Assembly: GCA_905331475.1 (NCBI GenBank)
Contig: CAJNYU010001576.1
Span: 40,697-104,696, forward strand
DNA length: 64,000 nucleotides
Source of the DNA: Rotaria socialis
Taxonomy: Eukaryota; Rotifera; Eurotatoria; Philodinida; Philodinidae
Reading direction: 5' to 3'
Shown: one piece after another, positions 40,795 through 52,105 of the stretch
Layout of the letters: the number at the start of each line of letters is the position of its first letter
How positions within the stretch are numbered: the first letter of the stretch is position 1
The notes under the pieces: model-generated
What the model was told of the DNA's origin: nothing
What the model saw: only the letters and a program-made list of their open reading frames with translations
Databases searched by the model: none
Translations under genes and position numbers: made by a program

Positions 40795-43260
40795 CTAAAT
40801 TTCTTTGTCATCGCTGGAGTAGAAGACTTGAAAATAACCAAGGAAACGAGAGAATACATTTTCGATGTTGTGTTAGTTCATACTGATAACAAGCAACATA
40901 ATATACACCAGAGGTGTTCACTGGGTCAATTTTATTGCCCTGCCTTGCTAATTAAGAAGAATTTATTTCATGCTTAAATGCAAGCTTAAGTAATTTTTCT
41001 TATTTGAAAAGTAATTCGACAAATAAATAAATGATTAACAAATAATAAATTAGTCCTAATTCAGGAGGTGTATGAGATGAATATGCACCACCACTAGCGA
41101 TCCATCAGTAGATGTATATTTAACGAAGAGAGAATAGAAACTTCATTTTTCATCAGCAGGAGAGGCAGATGAAGTATCCGCACGTGAATATATCGACGGT
41201 GTTAAACGATGTGTAGCTTTATTTTTAATCGTTTTATTCAAATACTAATCAGAAGATGAGCAACTATTAAAATTATTAAAATTATAAATATATGTGCACT
41301 ATTATGATTCCTTTATTATTTTCTTTCGTTAGTACTTTGATTGAACCTCATGGTCATCACACAAACGCAAATATAATAATCTATTTGTATACTATTTAAT
41401 AGCGCAATCTGAATTTTTTAGTTTCTTTCATGTTTACGAGAAAAAGAAAAATTGCTGTTATTTTCGAACTAAAGTAAGTACAGGCAAAATTTGCAGGGCA
41501 TGAAGATAGAGCCCTGCCCTGTGGACGCCTGATATACACTAGCATTTGCTAATTTTTCATCTAAATAATTGGCTTCACCTTCCATTCTCATATTTATTCC
41601 TCTATATCTCGTGGCATTCATTGAGATTCGTGAACGTTCGACTTCTTCTCTTGTATGAAATTCAGTATAGAATAAAGCTTTTATTCTATTCATTAATGTT
41701 TTTAATTCTACTTGTGATGAATCAGCAACATCGATATGTTTTGATATACATTGCTGTTGTTGTGAATTAAAACGGTAAATAAAACAATGTCAGATATAAA
41801 ATGATAAGCAAATATTGTAGTTTCAATAATGCATCATAATAAATTCTATATACATCTAATGATGATGGCATATATTGATGATAACTTGGATGTATAAGAT
41901 ATGCGTCAATAGGTACATCCTCAATTGTTGTCCATATATTATATGATGAATCTTTTTCTTCGGGGTGATCAGCAAAATGATTTGTAATAGACTAAGTTGA
42001 TTGAGAACGAAGAATTGAAACCAAGTGTATGTTCATTGAGATAAAGATCAATTTGATCTTTTGTCAATAGAATCCGGTTTTTTATGACCAAATTTTATAT
42101 TTCATTCTTTTACTTGTTGCTCACTTAATGGATGATTACCAGCTTTATCAATATAACCTAAATGTGTACAACATAATTTTCCTTGATAATCTTGTTCAGA
42201 TATTGTTGAAACAACATCGACAATATCATCATGTATCATTGAACTTGATAATGAAACAGATGGTTCTTGAGAATCATCATCATATGGTTCAAAATTATCT
42301 GTATCTCGTATAACAAGATCAAGCCATAGAACAGCATATTCATTACCATCAAGATCTGAACCATTTATTTCATTTGAATGTGATCTTTTACCATTTTGTA
42401 GACATTCAATACAATCACGTAAATGTCTTAGTTTAGATTTATCAATAGTATTAAATATTCTCATATTAACAGGATGATGACATAGATGTTTACTTACGAC
42501 AAAACGAAGATTATTTAATATTGTTGTTTCTGATCATTCACGTTCATTACAACTTTGATCGTCTAAATCAACTGTAGTATTTGGAGTATTAGTTTGTGAA
42601 AAAACTTGACAATAAACACTTTTAGAACGTAAATTACCAAATCGAACAAATAATTCTCAACATTCGTTTTCAAAAAAAAAGAATAAAAACGAAATATGTT
42701 TGTTTCTATTTTTTTATCTTACTAAAACAACAACACCAATATGATTTCTAGATGCTTAATTAGAATAAATGTTGCAATTAATTGACGAAAAAATGGTTCT
42801 ATATCTAAATTTAATTGTTCATCAAGAAATAATTCACATAATGGAAAAAATTTTGTGTTAATTTATCATATAGAAAATCGTCTGTTACTGATGGATGAAA
42901 TAAAGATTCAGGCAATCATAACTGATGTTCCGACTGTAGTAATAAAAAAAATTGACATCATGAACATGACGATTTAAAGAAAGTGGGACTGAGAAAAAAA
43001 TATTTCATTAAAAGTTCTCCTTAGTCGCTTGTTTTAAAATTTTTTACGTAGCGCAGAAGTACAACAGGATTCAAGAATATTATGATCAGAACCAAATTTA
43101 CACATTGAATTACTTAAAACAAGTTGTTGAGAGCATTCATTCAATTCATGACATACAGAAATAACACCTTTACAATCGTCATATCAAATTTGCATTACAC
43201 TAAATGGATAATGCAGACCAAGTTTACCTTTGATCTGTACAACGAAAAAACAACAAGCAA
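40795..43260 (-). pseudogene. Cellular RNA-dependent RNA polymerase (RdRP) pseudogene
   Basis: Scattered reading-frame pieces in one order match eukaryotic RdRP of the RNA-silencing type. 5' to 3' they are: YDDCKGVISV (about 43180), SMCKFGSDHN, PLSLNRHV (about 42990), the SNEINGSDLDGNEYAV block (about 42340), RYRGINM, and after an inserted transposon the CILSFPWL C-terminal motif (about 40830). The catalytic DxDGD motif reads DLDGN, so the last metal-binding Asp is lost. In-frame stops occur just before the 42102-42464 frame and after PLSEQQVKE, and the pieces sit in different frames. The longest intact piece is 42102-42464. A hAT-like element (40909-41531) interrupts the C-terminal part. Intact relatives make double-stranded RNA from RNA templates. 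Confidence 0.8.
40901..41539. mobile_element. hAT-like non-autonomous element inserted in the RdRP pseudogene
   Basis: Body 40909-41531 (623 bp), flanked by a perfect 8-bp duplication ATATACAC (40901-40908 and 41532-41539). The ends are CAGAGGTGTTCAC on the left and, inverted, CAGGCGTCCACAG on the right. An 8-bp duplication and CAG-initial ends are hAT hallmarks. RdRP-like coding resumes in order on both sides, so this element arrived after the gene existed. No transposase was recognised inside. Confidence 0.75.
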
Positions 43261-43838
43261 AATAATTTCATGCTATCCTATAATTAGAAGCAATAGATTT
43301 CAATGATGCGACCGATTCGGTTTCAAATATTGGGAATCGATTTCATCTAAATACATATTTGAATATATTAGTAAGCCTATTCATTTAAAGTGAATGAAGA
43401 AATAATAGCACACTTTTATGGCTTACTCAACGGTTTCATAAATCTTCAGAGACTAGCAATAGTTTTGCTCATCATTCAGTATATACTTTTGCAGACAACT
43501 TTTCAGTAGCAAGCACTAATATTCAAACAAATATTAACTGATTATCAATTTTCATTATTTTTCAATTGGCAAATTAAACCTCGCTTTGTTTTGAACTTCT
43601 TCAAAATTGTCTTTAAAATATTGCAATAAAGTTAGAAAAAAATAATCTAATTAATATTTCAAAATGTATAAATTTCCTCAGCCCTTTTTAGAACTTTCAA
43701 GGTTAGCCAATCATAGTGATTATTACTTTTTAAACTGTAAGAAACGAAACGAAATGAAATTTAAAAATTTGACAAAATCTTTATATCTTGTAGGACTACA
43801 CTTTCATTTTGAATAGATGATCTTCCCATCATCATTAT
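43261..43838. other. Gap between RdRP remnant and GC-rich island
   Basis: AT-rich sequence with no recognisable gene or repeat. More degraded RdRP sequence could extend into its left edge. Confidence 0.4.
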
Positions 43839-44130
43839 CCCAGGTCGAGCATTCCGGCTACCGGATCCCGTGGGATCTTGCAGGAAATATGCGAGAAAGT
43901 CACCATATCCTGCAGGAAAACACGGGAAATCGCTGGAATATGGAAGCAGTATTCCGGTCAAAAATACGGTCGAACTTGTCCGGCGGATTCCTGCCAAGTT
44001 CCGGTGCTTTCCATCAGGAATTGATCGGAAATCACCGGAAAATTTCCAAGCGGAATACTGCTTCCACAAAATCAACGGAACTACTCGGTACCGGCCGTTT
44101 CCAGGCTGGACTGTTCGACTTCGACCTGAG
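43839..44130. repeat. GC-rich palindromic island E1 with CCCAGGTCGA-type ends
   Basis: A 292-bp block, markedly richer in GC than its surroundings. It begins CCCAGGTCGAGC and ends TCGACCTGAG, so the ends are inverted copies with one mismatch in ten. Inside, GGAAGCAGTATTCCGG recurs inverted as CGGAATACTGCTTCC, giving a foldback core. Overlapping open frames on both strands are by-products of the palindromes. Three related islands lie at 52106, 53882 and near 56819. Confidence 0.65.
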
Positions 44131-45998
44131 TATGCAATTATTTTCAAGTGCTCCATCATTTCTAAGCGATAAAGTAAACAAGTACATAACAAAGACGGAA
44201 AAGCATAACATATATAAATTAATTCTTAAAACCTAGGCTACATGACATTTTTACAGAACGTCATTCAAAGAATAAGACCTGCTAGTTAAAAAGAATTCTG
44301 TTCTTTGTACTAAATGACGAACAAAAATGTAGGGAATCGTTCTTGATTAACAAAATAAATAAATATATATCGCACAAACATATGTTGCAGACTTTTTCAA
44401 TGGAAAGATATTTCTAAAATAAAAGTATTATAACAATGTCTTCAATAAGCTGTTCTAAGTGAGTATTCTAAAAAAACGACGAGAAATGGATATTTGTTTT
44501 TTCTTTATTATTTAACCGGTTCGGTTCAGTTTAAGGTTTTTGCTGTTCGGTGCCAAAAGAAACACGAACCGATCTCATCACTGCTTCGGAAACATGTTCA
44601 CTGAGCGAAAAAAAAACAAGGATGTGTGATAAAATACAAGCATGTGTACGAAGTAATCTCACTGATCTCTGAGTAATATCATTAAATATTTGTACTTTTA
44701 ATAATTACAAAATTAATGAATCATTGATTAGTAGATTCATTTAATAATGAGATTGATTGTGAATAATATGTAGTATATGGTGATGAGCTTTGATTTTAGA
44801 TAGACTAAATTAAAGTAATCATAATTGAAATGTCCTTTAAAATCACAAAGAACCTAAAGATCGATACTAACTTATGTAGAAGTTGACAGCGAAACATATT
44901 TTTAGTAGAGTTTAAAACTAATTTTCGTCTTGATTACGTTGCATCTGAAACTATTTAAAAGAATATTTTCTTATTTTAAGATAGTTATTTTGATAAAATA
45001 TTTGTTTTTCTTGTGAATATCGATTTGAACTAAGAAATTATCGTTGGCATCGATTCGAGTGAGTTTATTGTAAAACTCGACTAGTCAAACGTTTTAATTG
45101 TAGTTATTGCTGATAACGATAAATGTTGCTACGTGACAAATAAGATCATTAAAAACATTTTTTGGATAAGAATAATAGTGTTGATTATCGATAGATAAAC
45201 TCTACCATTGAAATCATTGTCTCAATAATAAATACTTCGAGCTAACGTAATGGACACTACTAACGTCAGCAAAATATCGGTTAGAATAATATAAAAAAAC
45301 AAAGTAAAACTACTGATCACTCTCTTTTCTTAGACAGATTACTTAACGAGACTTTGTATAGCTACATATTCGTTTCATTTGTCGATGATATTAAAAAGAA
45401 GAACCGATGAACAAATAAATATTCGAGGGTTTTATTTGATAAAATAACAACTAAGCAGATGCTATTTAAATTACGAGTCATCATAGAAATGAGCTTTTAT
45501 GAAGCGACGTTCAGATAAAAATCAATTCTTTTTGAACCCAATTGTTTTCTGTCTAAATTTTTCCTTTTTCATCAAACTAGCATCAATATCTCATAGAAAT
45601 TTTTGTCAATAAAACGAACCTATTCTAAGTAAATATTGAGATATCGAAAATGTTTGATTCGTCTTTCTCTTTATTTCAATACCGCTTACGAAGAAGTCAC
45701 AACGCATAGATGTATGAATCATTCGATGATATTCAAGAAAAATTCATTCCAACAAAAGCCAAATAAATGACGTCAAAATTAAATCGAATAGCAAAAGCAA
45801 ACATACAAATGCAATTAAGATAGATAGTTTTTTCACATAGTGATAGCCTTGTATAATATTTTGCCAATAGGCAAGTGTTTTACTTCTCGGATGATTTACC
45901 ATTAACAAAAACAATCTAATTTTTAATTGTTAAACATTGAAAAATAGTTTCTGTTGGAACTAATAGCTTTATACGAAAAATATGGGTATGAATATTTT
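44131..45998. other. Intergenic AT-rich region
   Basis: About 1.9 kb with no recognisable gene, RNA or terminal-repeat structure. Confidence 0.45.
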
Positions 45999-46491
45999 TG
46001 ATCACCAAATTTATTTTGAATAAATAGAGAGTGCAAAGCAGAGACCAAAACAGGCCGCGCCTTCGAGGCCTGTGGACCTGTCAACATTTTTGAAGCTAAT
46101 ACAATAATGATGAGAGACTAGAAACTAGAGGTACATGCAGAGAACCGAGTGTACTTTTATACCTGGAGGTAACCGACCTGTCATAGGCATAGACCACGAA
46201 TTTCGGACCAGTACTTATCAGAGGGGTTCAAGCAATTTTTGACCTGTTGGGCTGTCTGAGCCTGCCAGTTTCACTGCTCAAAAAATCGAGGTCTATGCTA
46301 TGCCTATGATAGGCCGGTTACCTCCAGGTATAAAAGTACACTCGGTTCTCTGTATGTACCTCTAGTTTCTAGTCTCTCATCATTATTGTATTAGCTTCAA
46401 AAACGTTGACAGGTCCACAGGCCTCGAAGACGCGGCCTGTTTTGGTCTCTGCTTTGCGCTATCTATTTATTCAAAATAAATTTGGTGATCA
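45999..46491. repeat. Long foldback (inverted repeat) element
   Basis: Two arms of about 195-200 bp (about 45999-46195 and 46292-46491) are inverted copies with only a handful of mismatches, separated by a loop of about 95 bp. The outer ends are TGATCACCAAATTTATTTTG. The arms contain a GC-rich GGCCGCG block and a TATACCTGGAGGTAACC block. A transcript through it would fold into a nearly perfect 200-bp double-stranded RNA. It may be a foldback transposon. No coding frame or clear target duplication was found. Confidence 0.85.
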
Positions 46492-46876
46492 CTTGTCTCT
46501 TTTTTTGGTGATCAAAAGTCTATTTTCGCAAAAATATGAATATCCAATCCAATCAATGTTCCATAGTTTGTTTTCTCTTGTAATCTGAAGTATTCTTTCA
46601 TTTAATACACAACTTTTTGCTGATAAAAGTTCAGTTGTTCTCGGGAAGTTTTATTCAATTATAAATTTACTTTCATCATTATCGAAAAACACAAGAAATG
46701 ACTTTTTAAGATAAAGATTCTTGACCAGAAAATTTGTAATTATTAATATATGAATATAAACACCAAAAAAAAGCAAAATATTGAGTCCATTCCCATGCAA
46801 GTTTAAATATCAGACGAATACCAGACAACATGTAATAGATTGGCATCAGAGGAAACTCATATGCATGCATAAATAA

Positions 46877-47116
46877 TTAAATTTCGTAATTACGAAATTT
46901 TCTAAGATAATCATTGGCTGGTTCAGTCGATTTCCATGGTGATTTTATTTTTTTTACATCTAAAATATTCATAAAACTTATGATATAAATATTGAAGAAA
47001 AATACAGAGCAAGTTATATTACTTTTATCCATTGCTTCTTCTTTTTCTTCTTCTTTGCTATTCATCGGAACGCTTTCAATCATTGGTTCCTTTTTTGTTA
47101 CTATCCAATGGAATGT
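46877..47116 (-). pseudogene. DNAJC12: DNAJC12-like gene copy A: 3' exons only, J domain missing
   Basis: Exon 47023-47116 (after a CCTAG acceptor) encodes FHWIVTKKEPMIES and a Glu/Lys-rich stretch. Exon 46877-46959 encodes SPWKSTEPANDYLRKFRNYEI and the stop. Both match the C-terminal half of animal DNAJC12, whose conserved end is LRKFRNYEI. The intron between them is 63 bp and the frame is kept. No J-domain exons were found upstream on this strand. If the layout of copy B is ancestral they should lie to the right of 50220, where transposon debris begins. The exons look undamaged, so this could still be a living gene if 5' exons lie far away. More likely it is a decapitated copy. Confidence 0.7.
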
Positions 47117-49140
47117 CTAGGATGGAAAAAGAAAAAAATATAATTATTATTTATTCATATGATTTCACACTGAGTTCATCGACCGATTCAGTGTTCAATT
47201 TCATTTAAAAAAAATACTTCAAACACTTGTATTTAAATTGTAACTTTTTTTTGTATCACAAAAAATAATTCCTCTATTCATACTATGAATAGAATGTTTT
47301 ACATTTCTTAAATGATCAACGATCTGCATCATCGTTTTTTTTAGACTTTGAAGTTTTGAATGACTTCTGTTCTTTTTTCTTTCTAATGAATATTATAAAA
47401 ATAAAAATTTTATTTTTTCGATTGTTTATGTTGCTCGCTTGAAAATCGAATAATTTGAATATCGTGAGACATGAATCTAATAAACAATATTTGGAAAAAG
47501 AAAAATATATATATATATATACCGTATCATTTGATGTCTGTCACACAATACGAAAAGAAAAAGACAATAGTCATTTGTCATTCTTGACATATTCAAGTGA
47601 AGATAGTACAGAAATGTGTCGTTGTTTTATTTTTATTCTAGATCAACAGCTAGCGTAATCGATAATATCTAGATATATGTATATTTTTTTTTCCTTCGAG
47701 TGTCAAGTTTAGAGAAATAAATTTTTTCAGAAAGTTCAACATTATTTTGACATTGAATAATATGACTACTGTCTACACAAAACGAATTCAGTTTTAATGA
47801 GACTGGCATTCTTTTAATGATGAACAGTAAAGAATGGATCGCAATTATTACTAATGTTAGACGTAGCAGTGCAATCTAAGTTGGATGAGACTGACCATTT
47901 ATATGTCATTGGCCGACAATGAATAGGTACTTCAATAGTTACTATCTTTGACAGAATCTAATGGAACAGTATAGGATTATTTTTCTTTTTGGCAAAGATG
48001 AAATAGATTTTCGATTGCGTTGCATTGAGAAAAAAATGCACATATGCAATCATTGAAGGGACGTCCCATCGTTAGTATGTTTCCAGTCTATCGTCTTCGA
48101 TGCCCTTTTCTTGACACTTTCGTATATTCCATGTGTATGTCATCGATACATGTGTAACGAATTTCATTCGATTTTCGTTCTTTTTTAAATAGAACAACCC
48201 TTTTTTAAGCACCGGTTTGTGATCAATAGTCTGATAAGGCAATAGAAGAATGTGTTTATATTAAAATCTTGTAATGATATGGAAAACATCTATCGATTTA
48301 CTATAGTCAAATGATGATAACTGCTGGCCTGTTCATATGTAGAAAATCTATGAATCTGAAAGATCATTTTGTGTATGTCTATTTACTTGACAATCGACTT
48401 TTCGAATGTGAAGAAAACAAAACAAAGCAGACGTTACAGCCCCAGGATTTATTTTCTCCGGTAAATCAAGCCAATTCAGTTATTATAACGAACATTAATC
48501 TCATCTTTACGATGGCATTCAACTCACTGGTCTATTGAGACCCATATATTTACTAAACATTGTCAAAATCAACTGATATTGAACAATCAACGCATACGAC
48601 GAAACATCTGTTATATATCTTAATACTAATGATCGTCAATTCGTCTTTTTTCCGACCGAAGTCAAAAGAAAAGAAAAAGTGTCCGACGTCATTCGTTTTT
48701 CTACCGTTCTTTTCTTTTTCTCTCCTCAAAATAAAATATACAACAAACAGACAAGGCTCTTTTTTCTTCATTCCTTCTTTTTTTTTCTCTCTTCGTTCGT
48801 GTTCGTGTCGTCCCATTACTCAGATGTATGTGAGACATGAGCGCTACGAGCGGACACATACATACATTAGTCCTAACGAGAGTCAACAGAGAATAGAAAG
48901 GGCATCGTCGACCGCATATAATTCAACATTGTTCCATTGGATGAAAAAACGCAAATGTAACTACTATTCATTGGTTATCGATTAATTCTTCTCAAAGAGA
49001 AAGAGAAAGAGAAAGGATAGAACGAGAAAAAAAGAGAAGTGAACGAGCACGGACACCATCGCACATTGCATTCATTCATTTTTCTCTACTTCACCGACAC
49101 ACGCACATTCACATTCTTCCCATAGGACTAAGAACACGCT
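47117..49140. other. Region between DNAJC12 3' exons and RAWUL gene
   Basis: No recognisable gene. Open frames at 48311-48538 and 48553-48985 come mostly from purine/pyrimidine-rich low-complexity sequence. The interval would be DNAJC12 intron on the minus strand and 5' flank of the RAWUL gene on the plus strand. An (AT)n run lies near 47505-47520. Confidence 0.4.
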
Positions 49141-50220
49141 ATGAAACAAAGAAGATTCAAATTTCACCAAAGTAAGTAAAAATAAGTTCACCTTTTACAA
49201 AATAGCTTTCCTTCATTATTTTTAAAATATTTTTTAGAAGAACAACATGAAAATGAAGAATATCTCTATGTTGAATTAGATACAAAATGCAGGTAAAAAC
49301 TATATATATGTATATATATATTTTTAACACATCATTCCGATTCCGATACTTATATATTTTGAACTTGTTCGTTTATTTAGTTGTTTACAATCAAAATTTC
49401 TTTGTGATTCATCAATTCAAGTACAGTATTTTTCTTTTCTGTTTCTATCTATCAAGCTACGATATGATTCTCTTTTCTTCTGTTTAGTTTTCTCGTCGTT
49501 ATCTTCAATGTCAAAGTTCAATGCCTATTGTAATTCTTCGATCATATATTCAACAAATTCTACCACATTCTTCTATGACACAAGTAAACACATTCCATTT
49601 GATGTTTTTTCTATAAATCAATGTTTGTCTTTATTTAGATTTCATTTTACGATTCGAATAATTGTTTACTAAAAGATTCGGACATTCTAAGTTCATTAAA
49701 AAGAACGATGACATCAACTACACATATTCCCATTCGTTTTACATTATTAAATCGAGTAACATCACTTGGCCATTGTTTATGTACATCATCAATAGAAGAC
49801 ATTAATAGTTCAGTATCATGTCAACCAATTGTCATTAAACGTGAAACAATCGATAAAACTCTTTCAACATGTTCATTGATTTCAACAGAATGTTTTTCAC
49901 CTTGTCTATCGTCATCGTCTCCAAATGAATCTTCGAATTCGATATCAATAGTTAATCTTTTAACTCCACCATCGTCTCATTCATCATTTTTAATTGAAAA
50001 TATTGTTCATGCAAAGAATATTGATAATCAATCAATAATTGATGAAATAACATCACAATTCGGTGAAATTTGTCCTCCGTTACCGAAAAAGAAACGAAAT
50101 CGTTTGTCGAAAAAACTTATTTCATCTTATTCATCAAGTCTTCCACTTGATCTAAGCGTTAAAAAACGTCCATCATCATTCGACTTTTTTTCTTCACAAG
50201 CTAAATGGGTTAAAACTTAA
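49141..50220 (+). CDS. Polycomb RAWUL-domain (PCGF-like) protein with CtBP-type motif
   Basis: My model has five exons: 49141-49171, 49238-49292, 49381-49420, 49488-49583 and 49639-50220 (804 nt, 267 residues). The 40-nt exon 49381-49420 is needed to keep frame. The segment RRYLQCQSSMPIVILRSYIQ followed by ISFYDSNNCLLKDSDILSSL and HIPIRFTLL aligns by eye with the RAWUL (ubiquitin-like) fold of Polycomb group RING finger proteins. That family pattern is RYLRCPAAMTVMHLRKFL ... LPLKYRV. The C-terminal half is Ser-rich, with a basic KKKRNRLSKK stretch and PLDLSVKK, which fits the PxDLS motif that recruits the corepressor CtBP. No RING finger precedes it, so either upstream exons are missed or the protein has lost it. 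Nuclear repression is inferred. The first exon and start are the weakest part. The gene lies on the strand opposite DNAJC12. Confidence 0.6.
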
Positions 50221-50497
50221 TTTTTTTTGCTTTTATTTAAGTAACATATAAATTTGTTGTTTATTTGTATTTATGTATAGAAAAATGAATACATTTTTTC
50301 TTTGGCACAGCATGGAAATGAAATAAAAATGAGCGATTTATTGCGTTATTTCACTCATTTACGAAAAAAATTAGATATGCTTAAATATATAACACTTGAA
50401 TTGTGCGGAGAGAAAATTGAAGATTCATGCTGCGTTGGTTACTTTAGCGAAACGTGATCGTTCGTCAAGATAGAGAGGTTGAGTGATAGATGATGCG
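50221..50497. other. 3' flank of RAWUL gene, start of repeat-rich zone
   Basis: This should hold the 3' untranslated region. The equivalent flank of copy B (left of 63868) is unrelated in sequence. The third J-domain exon expected here from copy B (about 360 bp past the stop) is absent. Confidence 0.4.
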
Positions 50498-50534
50498 AAG
50501 AAAAGAAAAGAAAAGAAAAGAAAAGAAAAGAAAA
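50498..50534. repeat. (AAAAG)n microsatellite
   Basis: About seven tandem AAAAG/AGAAA units. It marks the left margin of the transposon-rich block, next to where DNAJC12 5' exons would be expected. Confidence 0.9.
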
Positions 50535-51046
50535 TAGCCCTATATCCTGGCCACCCACTCCGCCTCTTTTTCTTCTTTTTCCTCTATTTTTTTAAAAATC
50601 CTCTTTTTAGCCTCTTTTTCAGAAATTAGCCTCTTTCTCCTCTTTTCTAATAAAAATTTAGAGGGAGCCTAAAACTGTTAGCAGAAATAAATTTTTCAGC
50701 AATAAGAGGCTGATGTGTGCCTGTAAATACATATTTCTTTCGTGATTTTTTCACAACGACATAGCGGTAGATCTATTAACATATAGTACATGCAACTATA
50801 GGAGATGGAACAAAGAGCTAAAATGGAATTCAGTTCCATCAAGATAGTCGAGCATTCGAACATTCAATGAAAAGTGATCGATAAAATCAATCGATTTCTA
50901 CAAAAGAAAAGAGAAGTAATAAAGATAAAATGAACATTTATAGATTGTGTGAATTATCCCTAATTTAATTGCAATATAACGTAGCGCATTTCCCTTAATT
51001 GGAGTGATACTAATTGTTTTTTTTATTAATGAATCACTGCTGTATG
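50535..51046. other. Pyrimidine-rich and AT-rich spacer
   Basis: The first 110 bases repeat CCTCTTTT-type words. The remainder is AT-rich with no recognised gene. Confidence 0.4.
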
Positions 51047-51613
51047 ATATAAACCGGTATCCTCTCGATTCGTCCCAAATTGATCAAGTAGGTGATTCTT
51101 ATCTGAAATGCTTGTATCAATTCGTCCCTTCTATAATAGCTGGTGTATAATGATTCTATCGTCATATAGATACGCTACGCAAAGAACATGAATGCCAACA
51201 TCATGTTACCGAAGAGAGCCAGGTTCAAGTACGAAGACGCAAAAAGATTTACGATCAAATCGATATTAAACTCGTTATGCTACATGAAGAACACAAGAAT
51301 AAACAATTAAGCGATGTTCAATTGGCTATAAAATGTGGTCGTGCTGTCAAGACACGGCTGTTCAAAAAGTGAAAATAGAAATTTATACTGCAGTATTATT
51401 CATACTATATTGGTATTTTTTTTAAATAAAGCTCTAAGATGCAAAAACGTTACTGCTTAACGACTAACTAATTAGGAACGAATGGAGAAGGGACGAATTG
51501 AGAATCAATTAAGAATGATATATTTATGGAAGGGACGAACTGAGACAAACATTTCAGATAAGAATCACCTACTTGATCGATTTGGGACGAATCGAGAGTA
51601 AACCATATAAACC
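51047..51613. mobile_element. MULE-like transposon with 75-bp terminal inverted repeats
   Basis: Body 51056-51604 (549 bp), flanked by a perfect 9-bp duplication ATATAAACC (51047-51055 and 51605-51613). The left end GGTATCCTCTCGATTCGTCC and the inverted right end GGTTTACTCTCGATTCGTCC continue as near-identical inverted repeats for about 75 bp. A 9-bp duplication with long terminal repeats fits Mutator-like elements. Inside, 51175-51372 is an open frame of 65 codons listed separately. The size is too small for an autonomous element. Confidence 0.8.
51175..51372 (+). pseudogene. Coding remnant inside the MULE-like element
   Basis: An open frame of about 65 codons ends in TGA at 51370-51372. 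It contains RRRKKIYDQIDIKLV and EEHKNKQLSDVQLAIKCGR. Codon choice (GAA, CAA, AAA) is like host genes, and the composition is a basic helical segment. It could be a piece of a transposase DNA-binding region or a captured host exon. I do not recognise it. Confidence 0.35.
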
Positions 51614-51739
51614 CTTTATTTTTTTCTACTTGAATTTCTTCGGGTTTCTGGGTTGCGATAGTAATTAATCGTGCGCAGCCGTCTTAGATTATTATTTCAC
51701 TGTAACATTAAAAAAAAAGTATAATATTTCCGTATAAGC
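51614..51739. other. Spacer between two elements
   Basis: Short AT-rich spacer with nothing recognised. Confidence 0.4.
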
Positions 51740-51922
51740 TAGTGAAAAAATATCAAATTATGGGAGATTTTAGTCGATTATAATCATAGATGTTATAATA
51801 CCCTAACACATGGTATCGAGAGTTAAACGGCAGAATACCCGCTAGAATATGCAAGTACATCGAGAGGCATATATGACCTTGCCTTTCCTACCAGAAGTGA
51901 TCACCTCCCGTCGTGGCTTTTT

Positions 51923-52105
51923 GGGTAATGACTTCATTACCCTAACCTATAACTATATGTTAAAAGTTGAGCAATTTGAGTTGTTTTGATGTAATGACTA
52001 TTGGGGTAATGACTTCGTTACCGAAAAAATCATTACACGAAAACAACTCAAATTCCTCAACTTATAGCATATATTTATATGTTAAGGTATCAAAGTCGTT
52101 ACCCT
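51923..52105. repeat. 183-bp foldback repeat
   Basis: GTAATGACTTCATTACCC and inverted GGGTAACGACTTT-like sequence bound arms that include AGTTGAGCAATTTGAGTTG on the left and its inverted copy AGTTGAGGAATTTGAGTTG on the right. It abuts GC-rich island E2 directly. Confidence 0.65.

Noticed and set aside
43761..44236. Overlapping open frames of 100-143 residues on both strands
   Set aside because: They fall in palindromic GC-rich island E1; self-complementary sequence keeps several frames open without coding.
48553..48985. Frames of 61-141 residues on both strands
   Set aside because: Purine/pyrimidine-rich sequence upstream of the RAWUL gene; mutually overlapping and without motifs.
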